A stretch of 64,000 nt of DNA. Source: Pseudomonas bubulae (GTDB lineage Bacteria; Pseudomonadota; Gammaproteobacteria; Pseudomonadales; Pseudomonadaceae). Of the stretch, positions 31,171-40,430 are shown piece by piece. The translations under genes were made by a program, and so were the position numbers. Numbering within the stretch: the first letter of the stretch is position 1; each line of letters opens with the position of its first letter. The notes under the pieces are model-generated. The model was not told the DNA's origin. It searched no databases and saw only the letters and a list, made by a program, of their open reading frames with translations. The stretch spans positions 434,001-498,000 of the forward strand of contig NZ_UYJA01000004.1 in the NCBI RefSeq assembly GCF_900618535.1. Reading direction: 5' to 3'.

Positions 31171-31973
31171 CAGCTCAACAACCTCCACGTTTGCGCCAGG
31201 GCATACCGCTGGCCATCAACGGCTTGCAGAAGGCCTTCGGTGAGCGCCTGGTGCTACGTGATATCAACCTGCATATCCCGGCAGGTCAGTTTGTCGCCAT
31301 CGTAGGCCGCAGCGGGTGCGGTAAAAGCACCCTGATGCGTTTGCTGGCCGGCCTGGATCAGCCCACTGCAGGCCAGTTGCTGGCCGGTAGTGCGCCCCTG
31401 CAAGAGGCCCGTGAAGACACGCGCCTGATGTTTCAGGAAGCGCGTTTACTGCCCTGGAAAAAAGTCATCGACAACGTGGGCCTGGGCCTTAAAGGCGACT
31501 GGCGGCCAAAGGCGCTCAAGGCACTGGAAGAAGTCGGCCTGGCCGAGCGCGCCAATGAATGGCCGGCAGCACTCTCGGGCGGTCAGAAGCAGCGCGTGGC
31601 CCTGGCCCGCGCCCTGATCCACCAACCGCGCCTGCTGCTGCTTGACGAGCCGCTGGGCGCGCTGGATGCCCTGACCCGCATCGAAATGCAGCAACTGATT
31701 GAACGCCTGTGGCGCCAGCATGGTTTTACCGTATTGCTGGTGACCCATGACGTGAGCGAAGCCGTCGCGATTGCCGACCGTGTCATTTTGATTGAAGAAG
31801 GCCAGGTAGGGCTGGACCTCACGGTCGACCTGCAACGCCCGCGGCTACGCGGCTCGCATCGCCTGGCGGCACTGGAAACCGAAGTACTGAACCGTGTTCT
31901 TGCACTGCCTGGCTCGCCACCTGAGCCGGAACCCGTTGCACCGCTGCCTACGCAACTGCGCTGGGCGCAATAA
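31167..31973 (+). CDS. ssuB: Sulfonate ABC transporter ATP-binding protein
   Basis: A 268-residue ATPase. Walker A is [10 protein letters not shown] (about 46-55), the Q-loop is [12 protein letters not shown], the signature is [15 protein letters not shown], Walker B is [12 protein letters not shown] and the H-loop is [11 protein letters not shown]. Translationally coupled to ssuC through ATGA. Confidence 0.94.
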   Translation: MTAQQPPRLRQGIPLAINGLQKAFGERLVLRDINLHIPAGQFVAIVGRSGCGKSTLMRLLAGLDQPTAGQLLAGSAPLQEAREDTRLMFQEARLLPWKKVIDNVGLGLKGDWRPKALKALEEVGLAERANEWPAALSGGQKQRVALARALIHQPRLLLLDEPLGALDALTRIEMQQLIERLWRQHGFTVLLVTHDVSEAVAIADRVILIEEGQVGLDLTVDLQRPRLRGSHRLAALETEVLNRVLALPGSPPEPEPVAPLPTQLRWAQ

Positions 31974-32007
31974 ACCCACTTTCTATCCCAAGACAGGAAT
32001 CGACACC

Positions 32008-32223
32008 ATGACCATTAAAGCCATCAACGTTCGCAACCAGTTCAAAGGCCACATCAAGGAAATCGTACTGGGCGACGTGCTGTCGGAAATCGACGTACAA
32101 ACGGCGTCGGGCATCGTGACTTCGGTGATCACCACCCGCTCGGTGAAGGAGCTGGAGCTGGTGGTCGGTAGCGAAGTGATCGCGTTCGTAAAATCCACTG
32201 AAGTGTCCATCGCCAAGTTGTAA
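32008..32223 (+). CDS. ssuF: TOBE-domain molybdopterin-binding-like protein SsuF
   Basis: 71 residues, a single TOBE/MopII-like domain (MTIKAINVRNQFKGHIKEIV, then SVITTRSVKELELVVGSEVI). In P. putida, ssuF closes the ssu operon and is needed for growth on some sulfonates, although its exact role is unclear. The frame opens earlier (31894) within ssuB; ATG 32008 is preceded by CAGGAAT and gives the family length. Confidence 0.88.
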   Translation: MTIKAINVRNQFKGHIKEIVLGDVLSEIDVQTASGIVTSVITTRSVKELELVVGSEVIAFVKSTEVSIAKL

Positions 32224-32241
32224 ATCATGGGTGATTCACAG

Positions 32242-32273
32242 CCCCGAACGGCGTAAGCCCTTCGGGGTTTTTT
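32242..32273 (+). terminator. Intrinsic terminator of the ssu operon
   Basis: CCCCGAA and TTCGGGG arms with six Ts, 19 bases after the ssuF stop. Confidence 0.85.
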
Positions 32274-32289
32274 GTGCCTGAAAATCGCC

Positions 32290-32468
32290 CTCAAATCTTG
32301 GGGGTCATGGCTGTGGCCGCTCATCAGCGATAAACAGCGCAACAAATTCTTGGCCGCCTGAATGCGCTGCTCGGCACAGGCCAGCAGGGCAGATACAGAG
32401 GCGCGGGGATCGATCAATAAAACGTGGGAAGCGACGGGATTGTCGGTTTGGGGAACGTACTGGGACAT
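32290..32468 (-). pseudogene. Decayed small ORF, possibly DUF3077/DUF6124-like
   Basis: From ATG 32468, with a good TTAGGAG ribosome site, a frame reads MSQYVPQTDNPVASHVLLID and then an alanine-rich helix (SALLACAEQRIQAAKNLLRC). This resembles the small Pseudomonas DUF3077/DUF6124-type proteins. No stop occurs where such proteins end. The frame runs through the ssu terminator and the whole of ssuF in antisense to 31983, giving low-quality sequence. The original 3' end therefore looks lost. Family assignment is from memory of pattern only. The next ~480 bases upstream hold no gene. Confidence 0.4.
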
Positions 32469-32801
32469 GCTTTAACTCCTAAGAAAAGGAGCCACCTCAA
32501 TCAGCTTGCACGCAGAAAGAGGGTAGCAATTGAGCGCGGGTGTGCAAGACCGGTCCCAGATAACCCGGCAGACCCGAAGATCTCCCGCGCACAACCGCCA
32601 TAACGCCGATTGCAGGCGCTGAGCCTACCAAGCGATATGGAAAGTTGAAATCCAATAATTAGGCTTGCACGCCTGATCGCTGATGTTCAGCGATGGAGCG
32701 GACTATAGGCAGCCCGCCTGGGGCATCACAATGGGGTAACGCGGGTGAAAGCCCGATCCCACATAAGTGCGCGAAAGGTCTGTAGAAATCGCAGCGCCTG
32801 C

Positions 32802-32890
32802 ATCGCGAGCAAGCCCGCTCCCACAGGTTTGACGAGCATCCACACATTGTGAGAACACCCAAAACCTGTGGGAGCGGGCTTGCTCGCGAT
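32802..32890. repeat. REP pair, family A, opposite orientation
   Basis: Two REP units inverted relative to the other copies: ATCGCGAGCAAGCCCGCTCC first and GGAGCGGGCTTGCTCGCGAT last, with CCCACAGGTTT / AAACCTGTGGG facing inward. A degenerate unit lies just left near 32740-32765. It fills the gap before the betT-like gene. Confidence 0.8.
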
Positions 32891-32945
32891 GGCATCAGCC
32901 CGGTGACTCAGGCCATCACAGCAGCCTGAATCACCACCAAACCAA

Positions 32946-34943
32946 TCAGCGCACCAAATGCAAAAACTGCAGATGGCGTTCGTACTGGTCGAGGATATCG
33001 TTGATGATCTGCTCTTTGGTGTAGCCCGTCAGGTCGTAGTCCTGGCTGCCTTCGGCCAGATGCACTTCAGCACGGTAGTAACGGCGATTACGCAGTTGCT
33101 CCTTTTTGCCAAAGCCACCCCGGGCGAAGGACGGCGTGAAGTAGCCACGCATCTGCACCTGATAGATAAACGGATGTTCATCCCCATGACCGATTTCCAG
33201 GCTCACGTTGTCGTTGGCCGGGTCTGGCTGGGTGACAACGTTAAGGCCTTTCTCCCGGAACACCGCACTCACTTCTTCAATCGCCGGGCGCACGGTGGTG
33301 TCCATAAAGCGGTACACCTCGTCCCGCGACGGGAAGTGCACGGCCTGGCTCAAACGCTGGCGCCAGCCACCACGACGCGAGTGAGAAACCGGCGCCAGGG
33401 AGTGGGTCTGCGCAATCTTCTTCTGCGACTCAAGGTAGAACGCCTTGTGCAGGCCCCACATCATCAGCAGCAAAATCAGCGAGAACGGCAACGAGGTCAG
33501 CACTACCGCTGACTTGAGCGCATCGATACTGCCCGAGAACAGCAGCGCACTGGTGACCAGCGCAGTCATCGCGCCCCAGAACACCCGCAGCCATTTCGGG
33601 CCGTCTTCGTCCGCGTTATTGCCACGGGCCGAGAGGGTGGACAGCACCACAGTACCGGAGTCAGCCGAGGTCACGAAGAACACGAAGCTGATAAACACCG
33701 TCACCGCGATAACGGTCTTGCTCCACGGGTAGGTCTCAAGCAGCAGGTACAGCGTACGCGACGGGTCATCGATAGCCGACTGGCCAAGGGCTACCATGCC
33801 GTGGTTGAGCACCTGGTCGATGGCGCTGTTGCCGAAAATAGACATCCACGCCAGGGTAAAGCCCAGCGGAATCAGCAGCACGCCGAACACGAACTCGCGG
33901 ATGGTCCGGCCACGGGAAATACGCGCAATAAACAGGCCTACAAAGGGCGACCATGCGATCCACCAGGCCCAATAGAACACGGTCCAGCCGCCCAGCCAGT
34001 CACTTGGCTTGTCGTAGGCATACACATCGAAACTCTTGGTGGGCAGTGCACCCAGGTAGTCACCGATGTTCTGCACCAGAGTGTTGAGCAAGTGCTGGGT
34101 GGGGCCGGCGAACAACACAAACAGCAGCAGGGCACAGGCCAGCAGCATGTTGATGTCGGACATCACCCGCACGCCCTTGTCGACACCGGCAATGGCCACC
34201 AGAATCGCGGCGCCCATCATCAACGTGATCAGGCCCACTTGCACCCATTGGGTATGGGGCATGCCGAACAGGTAGTCGAGGCCGGAATTGAGATGCAGCA
34301 CCCCAAAGCCCATGTCGGCGCCCAGACCGAATACCGTGGCAATGATACCGAAACCATCCACCGCATAACCGATGGGGCCGTTGATGCGCTTGCCGATCAG
34401 CGGGTAGAGCGCCGAGCGCAGCGCCAGCGGCAGGTTATGCCGGTAGGCGAAGTAGGCCAGTGCCATGCCGACGAACGCGAACACACCCCAGCCGTGCAGG
34501 CCCCAGTGCAGGAACAGCAGCTGCATGCCCTGGCGCGCAGCCTCGGCATTGCCGGCCGGGCCCTGCGGCGGGTTGAGCATATGGGTGAGGGGTTCGGACA
34601 CACAGAAGAAAAATAGCGTGATGCTGATCCCGGCGGCGAACAACATGCCCGCCCAGGACAGGTAACTGAACTCGGGTTCGTCGTGGTCGGCACCGAGCTT
34701 GATCTTGCCGTAGCCGGACAAGGCGGTGACGACCACGAAGATCAGATACAGGGTCATCGCTAACATGTAGTACCAGCCGACCGTGTTGGCCGCCCAGTTT
34801 TGTGCGGCCAGCAGCCATTCGCCGGCAGCGGCAGGCATGGCGATGACCACCACACCGAAGATCAGGATAAACGCGGCGGCAAAGTAGAACACCGGCGGGT
34901 TCATGCGGATCGAGGACGTCTCGGACGTGATCGGTACACTCAT
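32946..34943 (-). CDS. betT: BCCT family choline/betaine transporter (BetT-like)
   Basis: A 665-residue secondary transporter with twelve predicted helices (about 15-510). The BCCT motif region is recognisable around residues 300-345, with DWLGGWTVFYWAWWIAWSPF, and GADMGFGVLHLNSGLDYLFG occurs earlier near 208. A hydrophilic C-terminal domain of about 150 residues, typical of BetT, is linked to osmotic control. It probably imports choline for glycine betaine synthesis. A perfect 11-base palindrome 93 bases upstream is a candidate BetI-type operator. No bet enzymes are adjacent. Confidence 0.9.
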   Translation of the reverse strand: MSVPITSETSSIRMNPPVFYFAAAFILIFGVVVIAMPAAAGEWLLAAQNWAANTVGWYYMLAMTLYLIFVVVTALSGYGKIKLGADHDEPEFSYLSWAGMLFAAGISITLFFFCVSEPLTHMLNPPQGPAGNAEAARQGMQLLFLHWGLHGWGVFAFVGMALAYFAYRHNLPLALRSALYPLIGKRINGPIGYAVDGFGIIATVFGLGADMGFGVLHLNSGLDYLFGMPHTQWVQVGLITLMMGAAILVAIAGVDKGVRVMSDINMLLACALLLFVLFAGPTQHLLNTLVQNIGDYLGALPTKSFDVYAYDKPSDWLGGWTVFYWAWWIAWSPFVGLFIARISRGRTIREFVFGVLLIPLGFTLAWMSIFGNSAIDQVLNHGMVALGQSAIDDPSRTLYLLLETYPWSKTVIAVTVFISFVFFVTSADSGTVVLSTLSARGNNADEDGPKWLRVFWGAMTALVTSALLFSGSIDALKSAVVLTSLPFSLILLLMMWGLHKAFYLESQKKIAQTHSLAPVSHSRRGGWRQRLSQAVHFPSRDEVYRFMDTTVRPAIEEVSAVFREKGLNVVTQPDPANDNVSLEIGHGDEHPFIYQVQMRGYFTPSFARGGFGKKEQLRNRRYYRAEVHLAEGSQDYDLTGYTKEQIINDILDQYERHLQFLHLVR

Positions 34944-35035
34944 TGGATGTGCACCTTATAGAGGTAAAACGGGATCAAAAAGAGCGGATTCGGCAAGGGT
35001 TAGCCTCCTGTTGTGAGCGGGCAGCGGACCACCGG

Positions 35036-35063
35036 TTTAACTTGAACAAGCATTCAAGTTAAA
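35036..35063. promoter_or_regulatory. Perfect palindrome upstream of the betT-like gene, candidate operator
   Basis: TTTAACTTGAA and TTCAAGTTAAA arms (11 bases, no mismatch) separated by CAAGCA. The TTGAA/TTCAA core is like operators of BetI, the TetR-type choline sensor. Its position upstream of a choline transporter fits choline-relieved repression. Confidence 0.6.
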
Positions 35064-35325
35064 CATGGATGGCCTTTCAGCACTAATCGCTGCCCGCAGC
35101 TGCACGCCTGATACGTTAGCTCATGGCAAGGTATGACACATGGCCATGATCATCGTTCAGCCGTTATAGCGTGGGGCTATCAGGGGAGGCGGGGGTGGTT
35201 GAAGGAGAAAGATTTTATGGCCGTGAAAAAAATTTCAAATCCAGGCAAATGCCGGATGACATCAAGCAAAACATCAGCAAAACCGCCGCCCCAACTCACG
35301 CATGCTCATTTCATATTTTCAGGGC
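35064..35325. other. Region without a confident gene
   Basis: A ribosome-site-like GAAGGAG at 35201-35207 precedes ATG 35217 on plus. The frame begins MAVKKISNPGKCRMTSSKTS and continues to 35396 but becomes low-complexity and overlaps the next gene's 3' end. A second frame starting at 35171 reads MPDDIKQNISKTAAP over the same bases. It may be a frameshifted remnant of a small protein. No coding call is made. Confidence 0.4.
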
Positions 35326-36219
35326 TCAAGGATCAATCCTCAGTCGCCCCCCACCGCCACTGTAATGTCCGCCATTGTCGTACCCGGCGGCTGTAGTTGG
35401 TGGCCGTCCGCCACCTCCGCGGCGTCTTCGACGGCGGGCAGGTGGTTGTGTTGGCATCTGGACAGGAGGTAATGGCATTACAATCTTTGGAGGAGGAGAG
35501 GTGGGGGCAGGTGCGGGGTAATAGGGAACCACTGGCTTGCCAAAAATATACGCCTTAACTTGTGTTATCGAGCCGCCAAAAATCTTAACCAGTTTGGCTG
35601 ATCCTAACTTAACGATGGCGCCAGAGTTTTCAATAGACTCAATGCGTCTGATCCAACGAGCAGCCATTTGTCGGCCCTCACTGGAAGCTGAAATAGACGC
35701 AATATGCATAAAAATATAAGTCTCTGCCGCAAGCTCCAACTCGGCCTGAGTATTACCGGCCGAGTCCAGCACCCGCTGCCAATATTCTTCGCGTTTACCC
35801 TCCGGTAAAATAGTAAATACGGAGTTAAGCGTCCATGCATCTGCTGTGTAGCCAGCAGAGATAAATACATCACTATGAAACTTCCAAACTTCTTGATAAT
35901 TAATATCTCGAACTACTTCCAGCTGTTCGTCTTCAATTTGACTTTTCAACACCTTCAAATACTCACTCGCCATTTCGCGGAGTATTTCTTGAGTTTTACT
36001 TTCATCAACAGGCATACCTTGAGCGGCAGCAACCTCCTTCATATAGTTCATCGCCACTATCCCGGCAACTGTGTTTTGCTCTGCAACACCTAACGCCAAA
36101 GTCGCATAGGTATATCCTTTCCCACTCAGATAGTGATACAGAAAACCTGGATTTGTTTCACGCAAATAACCTTCAGCGAACTTTAAATTTCCTGAGTCTA
36201 GTTTCCCAACATAAATCAA
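35326..36219 (-). CDS. Unrecognised protein with Pro/Arg/Gly-rich C-terminal tail
   Basis: 297 residues, family not recognised. Residues 1-220 look globular and mainly helical (GFLYHYLSGKGYTYATLALG near 26, EVWKFHSDVFISAGYTADAW near 112). Residues ~228-265 are proline-rich (YYPAPAPTSPPPKIVMPLPP), then a run of six arginines with glycines (PPARRRRRRGGGG) and a Gly/Tyr tail. No signal peptide. Base composition is clearly AT-richer than flanking core genes in the N-terminal part. The likely start is TTG 36219; a stop lies just upstream in frame and GAAGG abuts it, so the start is uncertain and may depend on coupling with the gene above, which ends six bases earlier. It could be a secreted or toxin-like effector; this is a guess. 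Confidence 0.65.
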   Translation of the reverse strand: MIYVGKLDSGNLKFAEGYLRETNPGFLYHYLSGKGYTYATLALGVAEQNTVAGIVAMNYMKEVAAAQGMPVDESKTQEILREMASEYLKVLKSQIEDEQLEVVRDINYQEVWKFHSDVFISAGYTADAWTLNSVFTILPEGKREEYWQRVLDSAGNTQAELELAAETYIFMHIASISASSEGRQMAARWIRRIESIENSGAIVKLGSAKLVKIFGGSITQVKAYIFGKPVVPYYPAPAPTSPPPKIVMPLPPVQMPTQPPARRRRRRGGGGRPPTTAAGYDNGGHYSGGGGRLRIDP

Positions 36220-36225
36220 CCTTCA

Positions 36226-36963
36226 TTATTTTTTGTGAACATCAATAAATTGATCAATATCTCTTTTTATAATTTTCCAATTTGAGACCATGTAAGCTTG
36301 ATAATAAATACTCACCGTCGAGCCGATACCATCGTTAATCCACTTTTGATCACAGGTATAGGGTTCATCTTCACGCATGAACTTGCACTCTATAATGACC
36401 TGCTCCGCAGCCTTGGCATCAGTCCAATAGAGCGAGACTCTGCCTTGGCCTATATAGCCTGAGTCGGTTGCATTTAATTCATAAAACAACCCTAACGCTT
36501 CATCAAAGTTGTCTCGCTGATCATCGGAAACTTTACGCTGCCTAATTATGAAATCGATCATAGAGGCTGCATTGACCTCACGAGTTGGACTTGGGTACAG
36601 AGACACACTGATAAATCCAGGGCGGATCTCCATACTGTAAGCAGGCTCCATGCTAGGCCATAACAACTCGAACCCCAAACTAACTAAATTTGCATCACAC
36701 CCCTTTTTATTATTTATAAACCCCTTTTCCCAAGAGCTTTTCCCTTCATACTCTGGCCAAAAAAACATATAAGCTCTGGAAATTTCAAATACTGTTCCCG
36801 ATAATTTTCCACACGCCAGGGCATAGGTTCGTTCATGAGGTTGCTTGCCGTCTATAATCCAGAACCAGTGAAAACTGGAAGCAATAACTACCAGCTACGA
36901 CTTAACCAGTGCCGACCATACATAGAGATAAATAAGTGCTAAAAACGGCATAACAATAAACAT
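36226..36963 (-). pseudogene. Membrane-anchored, immunity-like hypothetical protein interrupted by an amber codon
   Basis: One continuous frame of 246 codons runs from ATG 36963 to the stop at 36226 and contains a single internal TAG at 36895-36897. The first 22 codons encode a hydrophobic segment (MFIVMPFLALIYLYVWSALV). After the TAG the frame continues with sensible sequence (SSFHWFWIIDGK, TYALACGKLSGTVF, MFFWPEYEGKSSWEKGF) and ends with a cysteine-containing domain (ECKFMRED, PYTCDQKWIND, STVSIYYQAYMVSNWK). No GTG, TTG or ATG occurs between the TAG and ATG 36768, so an intact product would be only the 180-residue 36768-36226 part. The layout of an anchor plus periplasmic domain resembles T6SS-type immunity proteins; that is inference. 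Confidence 0.6.
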
Positions 36964-37156
36964 GGCTTAATCTTCTCGCACCGTCAGCCCCGAACATGCG
37001 ATATTAAAAATCTTATATATCGTGCATATTCAAACGTTAGACCCGGTATCAAAATATAACCACAGCGAAGCCGCCGTACTTAATCTCGGATATTTCCGTA
37101 ACTAATAATTTTATGTAGGGGAGGGTTAAACCGGGCGCAAAATTGCGCGCCCCCGT
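36964..37156. other. AT-rich noncoding stretch
   Basis: Contains no supported gene. Read on minus, a short open tail (ending GLTVRED, stop just before ATG 36963) could be the last codons of a lost upstream gene. A GCGCGC palindrome lies at 37134-37155, after the end of the DOPA-dioxygenase-like gene. Confidence 0.4.
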
Positions 37157-37483
37157 TTAAAAAACAGACAAATCCAGCGGCCGAATCGCGCCCATCCAGA
37201 TTGCATGGTCGGTGTGGTCCAGCAGGTCATTGCCGGTATCGGGATGCATAAATACCACCAGCCCGTGCCGGTAGAGCGCCAGCCACGGCAGGACGATGCC
37301 GATCAGTTCAGGGCCGAAAGCCAGTTGGCAGCTCCAGTCCGGGTGCGGCCCCACCGGGCGCTCGTGGACGCGGCCCATGGTGACGCCAAACAGTCGCCTG
37401 GCCTCTTCGCACAAGGCGCGCGCCTGATCGATGGTCGAAGCGTCGAAGTAGACATGGGCGTGGTAGCCCTTGATTCGCTGCAT
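37157..37483 (-). CDS. DOPA 4,5-dioxygenase family protein
   Basis: A 108-residue small ferredoxin-like-fold protein of the DOPA-dioxygenase family. Histidines are conserved in IKGYHAHVYFD (about 5-15), RPVGPHPDWSCQLAF (about 42-56) and VVFMHPDTGNDLLDHTDHAIW (about 76-96). In fungi and plants, homologues cleave catechol rings; the bacterial role is not established. It lies upstream of aroE's 3' end, with a half copy of repeat family C between them. Confidence 0.85.
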   Translation of the reverse strand: MQRIKGYHAHVYFDASTIDQARALCEEARRLFGVTMGRVHERPVGPHPDWSCQLAFGPELIGIVLPWLALYRHGLVVFMHPDTGNDLLDHTDHAIWMGAIRPLDLSVF

Positions 37484-37495
37484 AAGTACCTCTTG

Positions 37496-37530
37496 CCCTC
37501 ACCCCGCCCTCTCCCGGAGGGAGAGGGCTG
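37496..37530. repeat. Half copy of repeat family C
   Basis: CCCTCACCCCGCCCTCTCC followed by GGAGGGAGAGGGC forms one hairpin of the type found as a pair at 8963-9072. It ends three bases from the aroE stop. Confidence 0.65.
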
Positions 37531-37532
37531 CT

Positions 37533-38354
37533 TTAAAGCGCCAGCAACCGGCGCAATTCAGCCAGCGCCGGTGCAGTATCCGGACGCACCCCGCGCCACA
37601 GATAAAACGCCTCGGCGGCCTGTTCGGCCAGCATGCCCAAACCATCCATCACCTGACCCGCGCCATGCCCGCTGGCCCACACGCAAAACGGCGTCGGCTC
37701 CTTGCCATACATCATGTCGTAGCACAGGGTTTTACCCGGCTCGATCAGGCTGCTGGCAATGGGGGGCAGTTCGCCGCTCAGGCTGGCCGAGGTGGCATTG
37801 ATGATAAGGTCGACCGGCTCGTGCAGCCAGTCAAAACCGCTTGCAGCCACCGGGCCCAGGTCGCTGAACAACTCGGCCAGCAACTCGGCTTTTTCAACGG
37901 TGCGGTTGGCGATGGTGACCGAGGCCGGCCCTTCAGCCAGCAGCGGCTCCAGCGCACCCCGCACCGCACCGCCCGCGCCCAGGATCAGGATGCGCTTACC
38001 CTTGAGGCTGAAACCGGCATTGACCGTCAGGTCGCGCACTAGCCCTGCACCATCGGTGTTGTCCCCCAGCAAAACGCCATCGGCCAATTTGCTCAGGGTG
38101 TTGACCGCTCCTGCTCGCTGGGCCCGAGCTGTCAGTTGATCCGCCAGGCGGTAGGCGTCTTCTTTGAAGGGCACTGTCACATTGGCGCCACGCCCCTGCA
38201 GGAAAAACTGCGTTGCGCAGCCAGCAAAATCATCCAGTGGTGCCAGCAAGGTGTCGTACTGCATGGCCTGGCCAGTTTGCTCGGCAAACAGGCGATGCAG
38301 CACCGGGGATTTGCTGTGGGCAATCGGGTTACCAAAAACAACGTAACGGTCCAT
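37533..38354 (-). CDS. aroE: Shikimate dehydrogenase (NADP+)
   Basis: A 273-residue enzyme reducing 3-dehydroshikimate to shikimate in aromatic amino acid synthesis. The substrate site [12 protein letters not shown] (about 9-20) with the catalytic lysine in [11 protein letters not shown] (about 59-69) precedes the NADP fold [14 protein letters not shown] (about 127-140) and the NRTVEKAE motif. Usual length. It follows hemF with 22 bases between them, the standard Pseudomonas order. Confidence 0.96.
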   Translation of the reverse strand: MDRYVVFGNPIAHSKSPVLHRLFAEQTGQAMQYDTLLAPLDDFAGCATQFFLQGRGANVTVPFKEDAYRLADQLTARAQRAGAVNTLSKLADGVLLGDNTDGAGLVRDLTVNAGFSLKGKRILILGAGGAVRGALEPLLAEGPASVTIANRTVEKAELLAELFSDLGPVAASGFDWLHEPVDLIINATSASLSGELPPIASSLIEPGKTLCYDMMYGKEPTPFCVWASGHGAGQVMDGLGMLAEQAAEAFYLWRGVRPDTAPALAELRRLLAL

Positions 38355-38376
38355 CAGGCAAGCTCCTCGGGCAGTG

Positions 38377-39300
<924 letters not shown>

Positions 39301-39443
39301 TTAAATCGGGCAAAGCGACGCGGCGTGCGGGGCCGGCGGCAAAGGGGGGCTAGCATAACACCGCACTCCGGCTCACCGCAGTTGACGAAGATCACGCTTC
39401 AGCGTTGGATGGTGGCTTCGTGAAATGAGCGAGGACAGTGCAG

Positions 39444-40421
39444 ATGGCAAAGCGTATCCAGTTTCGGGCCCACGGCGGCCCTGAAGTGCTTGAGTATGTC
39501 GATTACCAACCCGCCGAGCCGGGCCCACAGCAAGTTCGGGTGCGCAATCAGGCCATCGGTCTGAATTTCATCGATACCTATTACCGGGGTGGCTTGTACC
39601 CGCTGGCTGAACTGCCGTCCGGGCTGGGCAATGAAGGTGCGGGGATCGTTGATGCGGTGGGCAGTGACGTGCGCAACGTGAACGTCGGCGATCGCGTCGC
39701 TTACGGCACCGGGCCGCTGGGGGCATACAGTGAACTGCACGTTTTGCCTGCAGCCAATGTGGTGAAACTGCCCGAGGATATTTCCTTTGAGCAAGCCGCC
39801 GCAGTGATGCTCAAGGGCCTGACAACCCAGTACCTGCTGCGTCAGACCTACGAACTCAAAGGGGGTGAAACCATCCTGTTCCACGCTGCTGCAGGCGGGG
39901 TAGGTTCGATTGCCTGCCAATGGGCGAAAGCCTTGGGCGTGAAATTGATCGGCACGGTCAGCTCAGCCGAAAAAGCCGCCCACGCCAAAGCTCTGGGCGC
40001 GTGGGAAACCATCGACTACAGCCACGAGGATGTTGCCAAGCGTGTACTGGAATTAACCGACGGCAAGAAGTGCCCGGTGGTTTACGACGGTGTAGGCAAG
40101 GACACCTGGCTAACGTCACTGGACTGCGTAGCACCACGTGGGCTGATGGTCAGCTTTGGTAATGCTTCAGGCGCGGTAACGGGAGTCAACCTGGGGATCT
40201 TGTCGCAGAAGGGCTCGCTGTATGTCACTCGACCGACGTTGGCGTCCTACGCCAATAGCGCCGAAAACCTGCAAGCGATGGCCGATGAGCTGTTTGCGAT
40301 GATCCGCAGCGGTGCAATCAAGGTTGATATCAGCCAGCGTTTTGCGTTGGCTGATGCGGCCAAGGCGCAGACGGAACTGTCGGCGCGCCGAACCACGGGA
40401 TCGACGATTTTGTTGCCTTAA
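39444..40421 (+). CDS. qor: NADPH:quinone oxidoreductase (zeta-crystallin type)
   Basis: A 325-residue medium-chain dehydrogenase/reductase lacking structural zinc. It starts MAKRIQFRAHGGPEVLEYVD and contains GLNFIDTYYRGGLYP (about 43-57) and the nucleotide fold AAAGGVGSIACQWAKALG (about 149-166). An in-frame GTG occurs at 39438, but GAGGA at 39431-39435 has correct spacing to ATG 39444. It reduces quinones by one-electron transfer in its family. Confidence 0.94.
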   Translation: MAKRIQFRAHGGPEVLEYVDYQPAEPGPQQVRVRNQAIGLNFIDTYYRGGLYPLAELPSGLGNEGAGIVDAVGSDVRNVNVGDRVAYGTGPLGAYSELHVLPAANVVKLPEDISFEQAAAVMLKGLTTQYLLRQTYELKGGETILFHAAAGGVGSIACQWAKALGVKLIGTVSSAEKAAHAKALGAWETIDYSHEDVAKRVLELTDGKKCPVVYDGVGKDTWLTSLDCVAPRGLMVSFGNASGAVTGVNLGILSQKGSLYVTRPTLASYANSAENLQAMADELFAMIRSGAIKVDISQRFALADAAKAQTELSARRTTGSTILLP

Positions 40422-40430
40422 AACAAATTC

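Noticed and set aside
36790..36846. Alternative short frame MNEPMPWRVENYREQ upstream of ATG 36768 joined by a T-run frameshift
   Set aside because: The uninterrupted frame from 36894 already gives coherent sequence across this stretch, so no frameshift at the T-run is needed.
35326..37483. Prophage or integrative element between betT and aroE
   Set aside because: No integrase, tRNA target, direct-repeat ends, structural or transposase genes were seen; only two unfamiliar genes.
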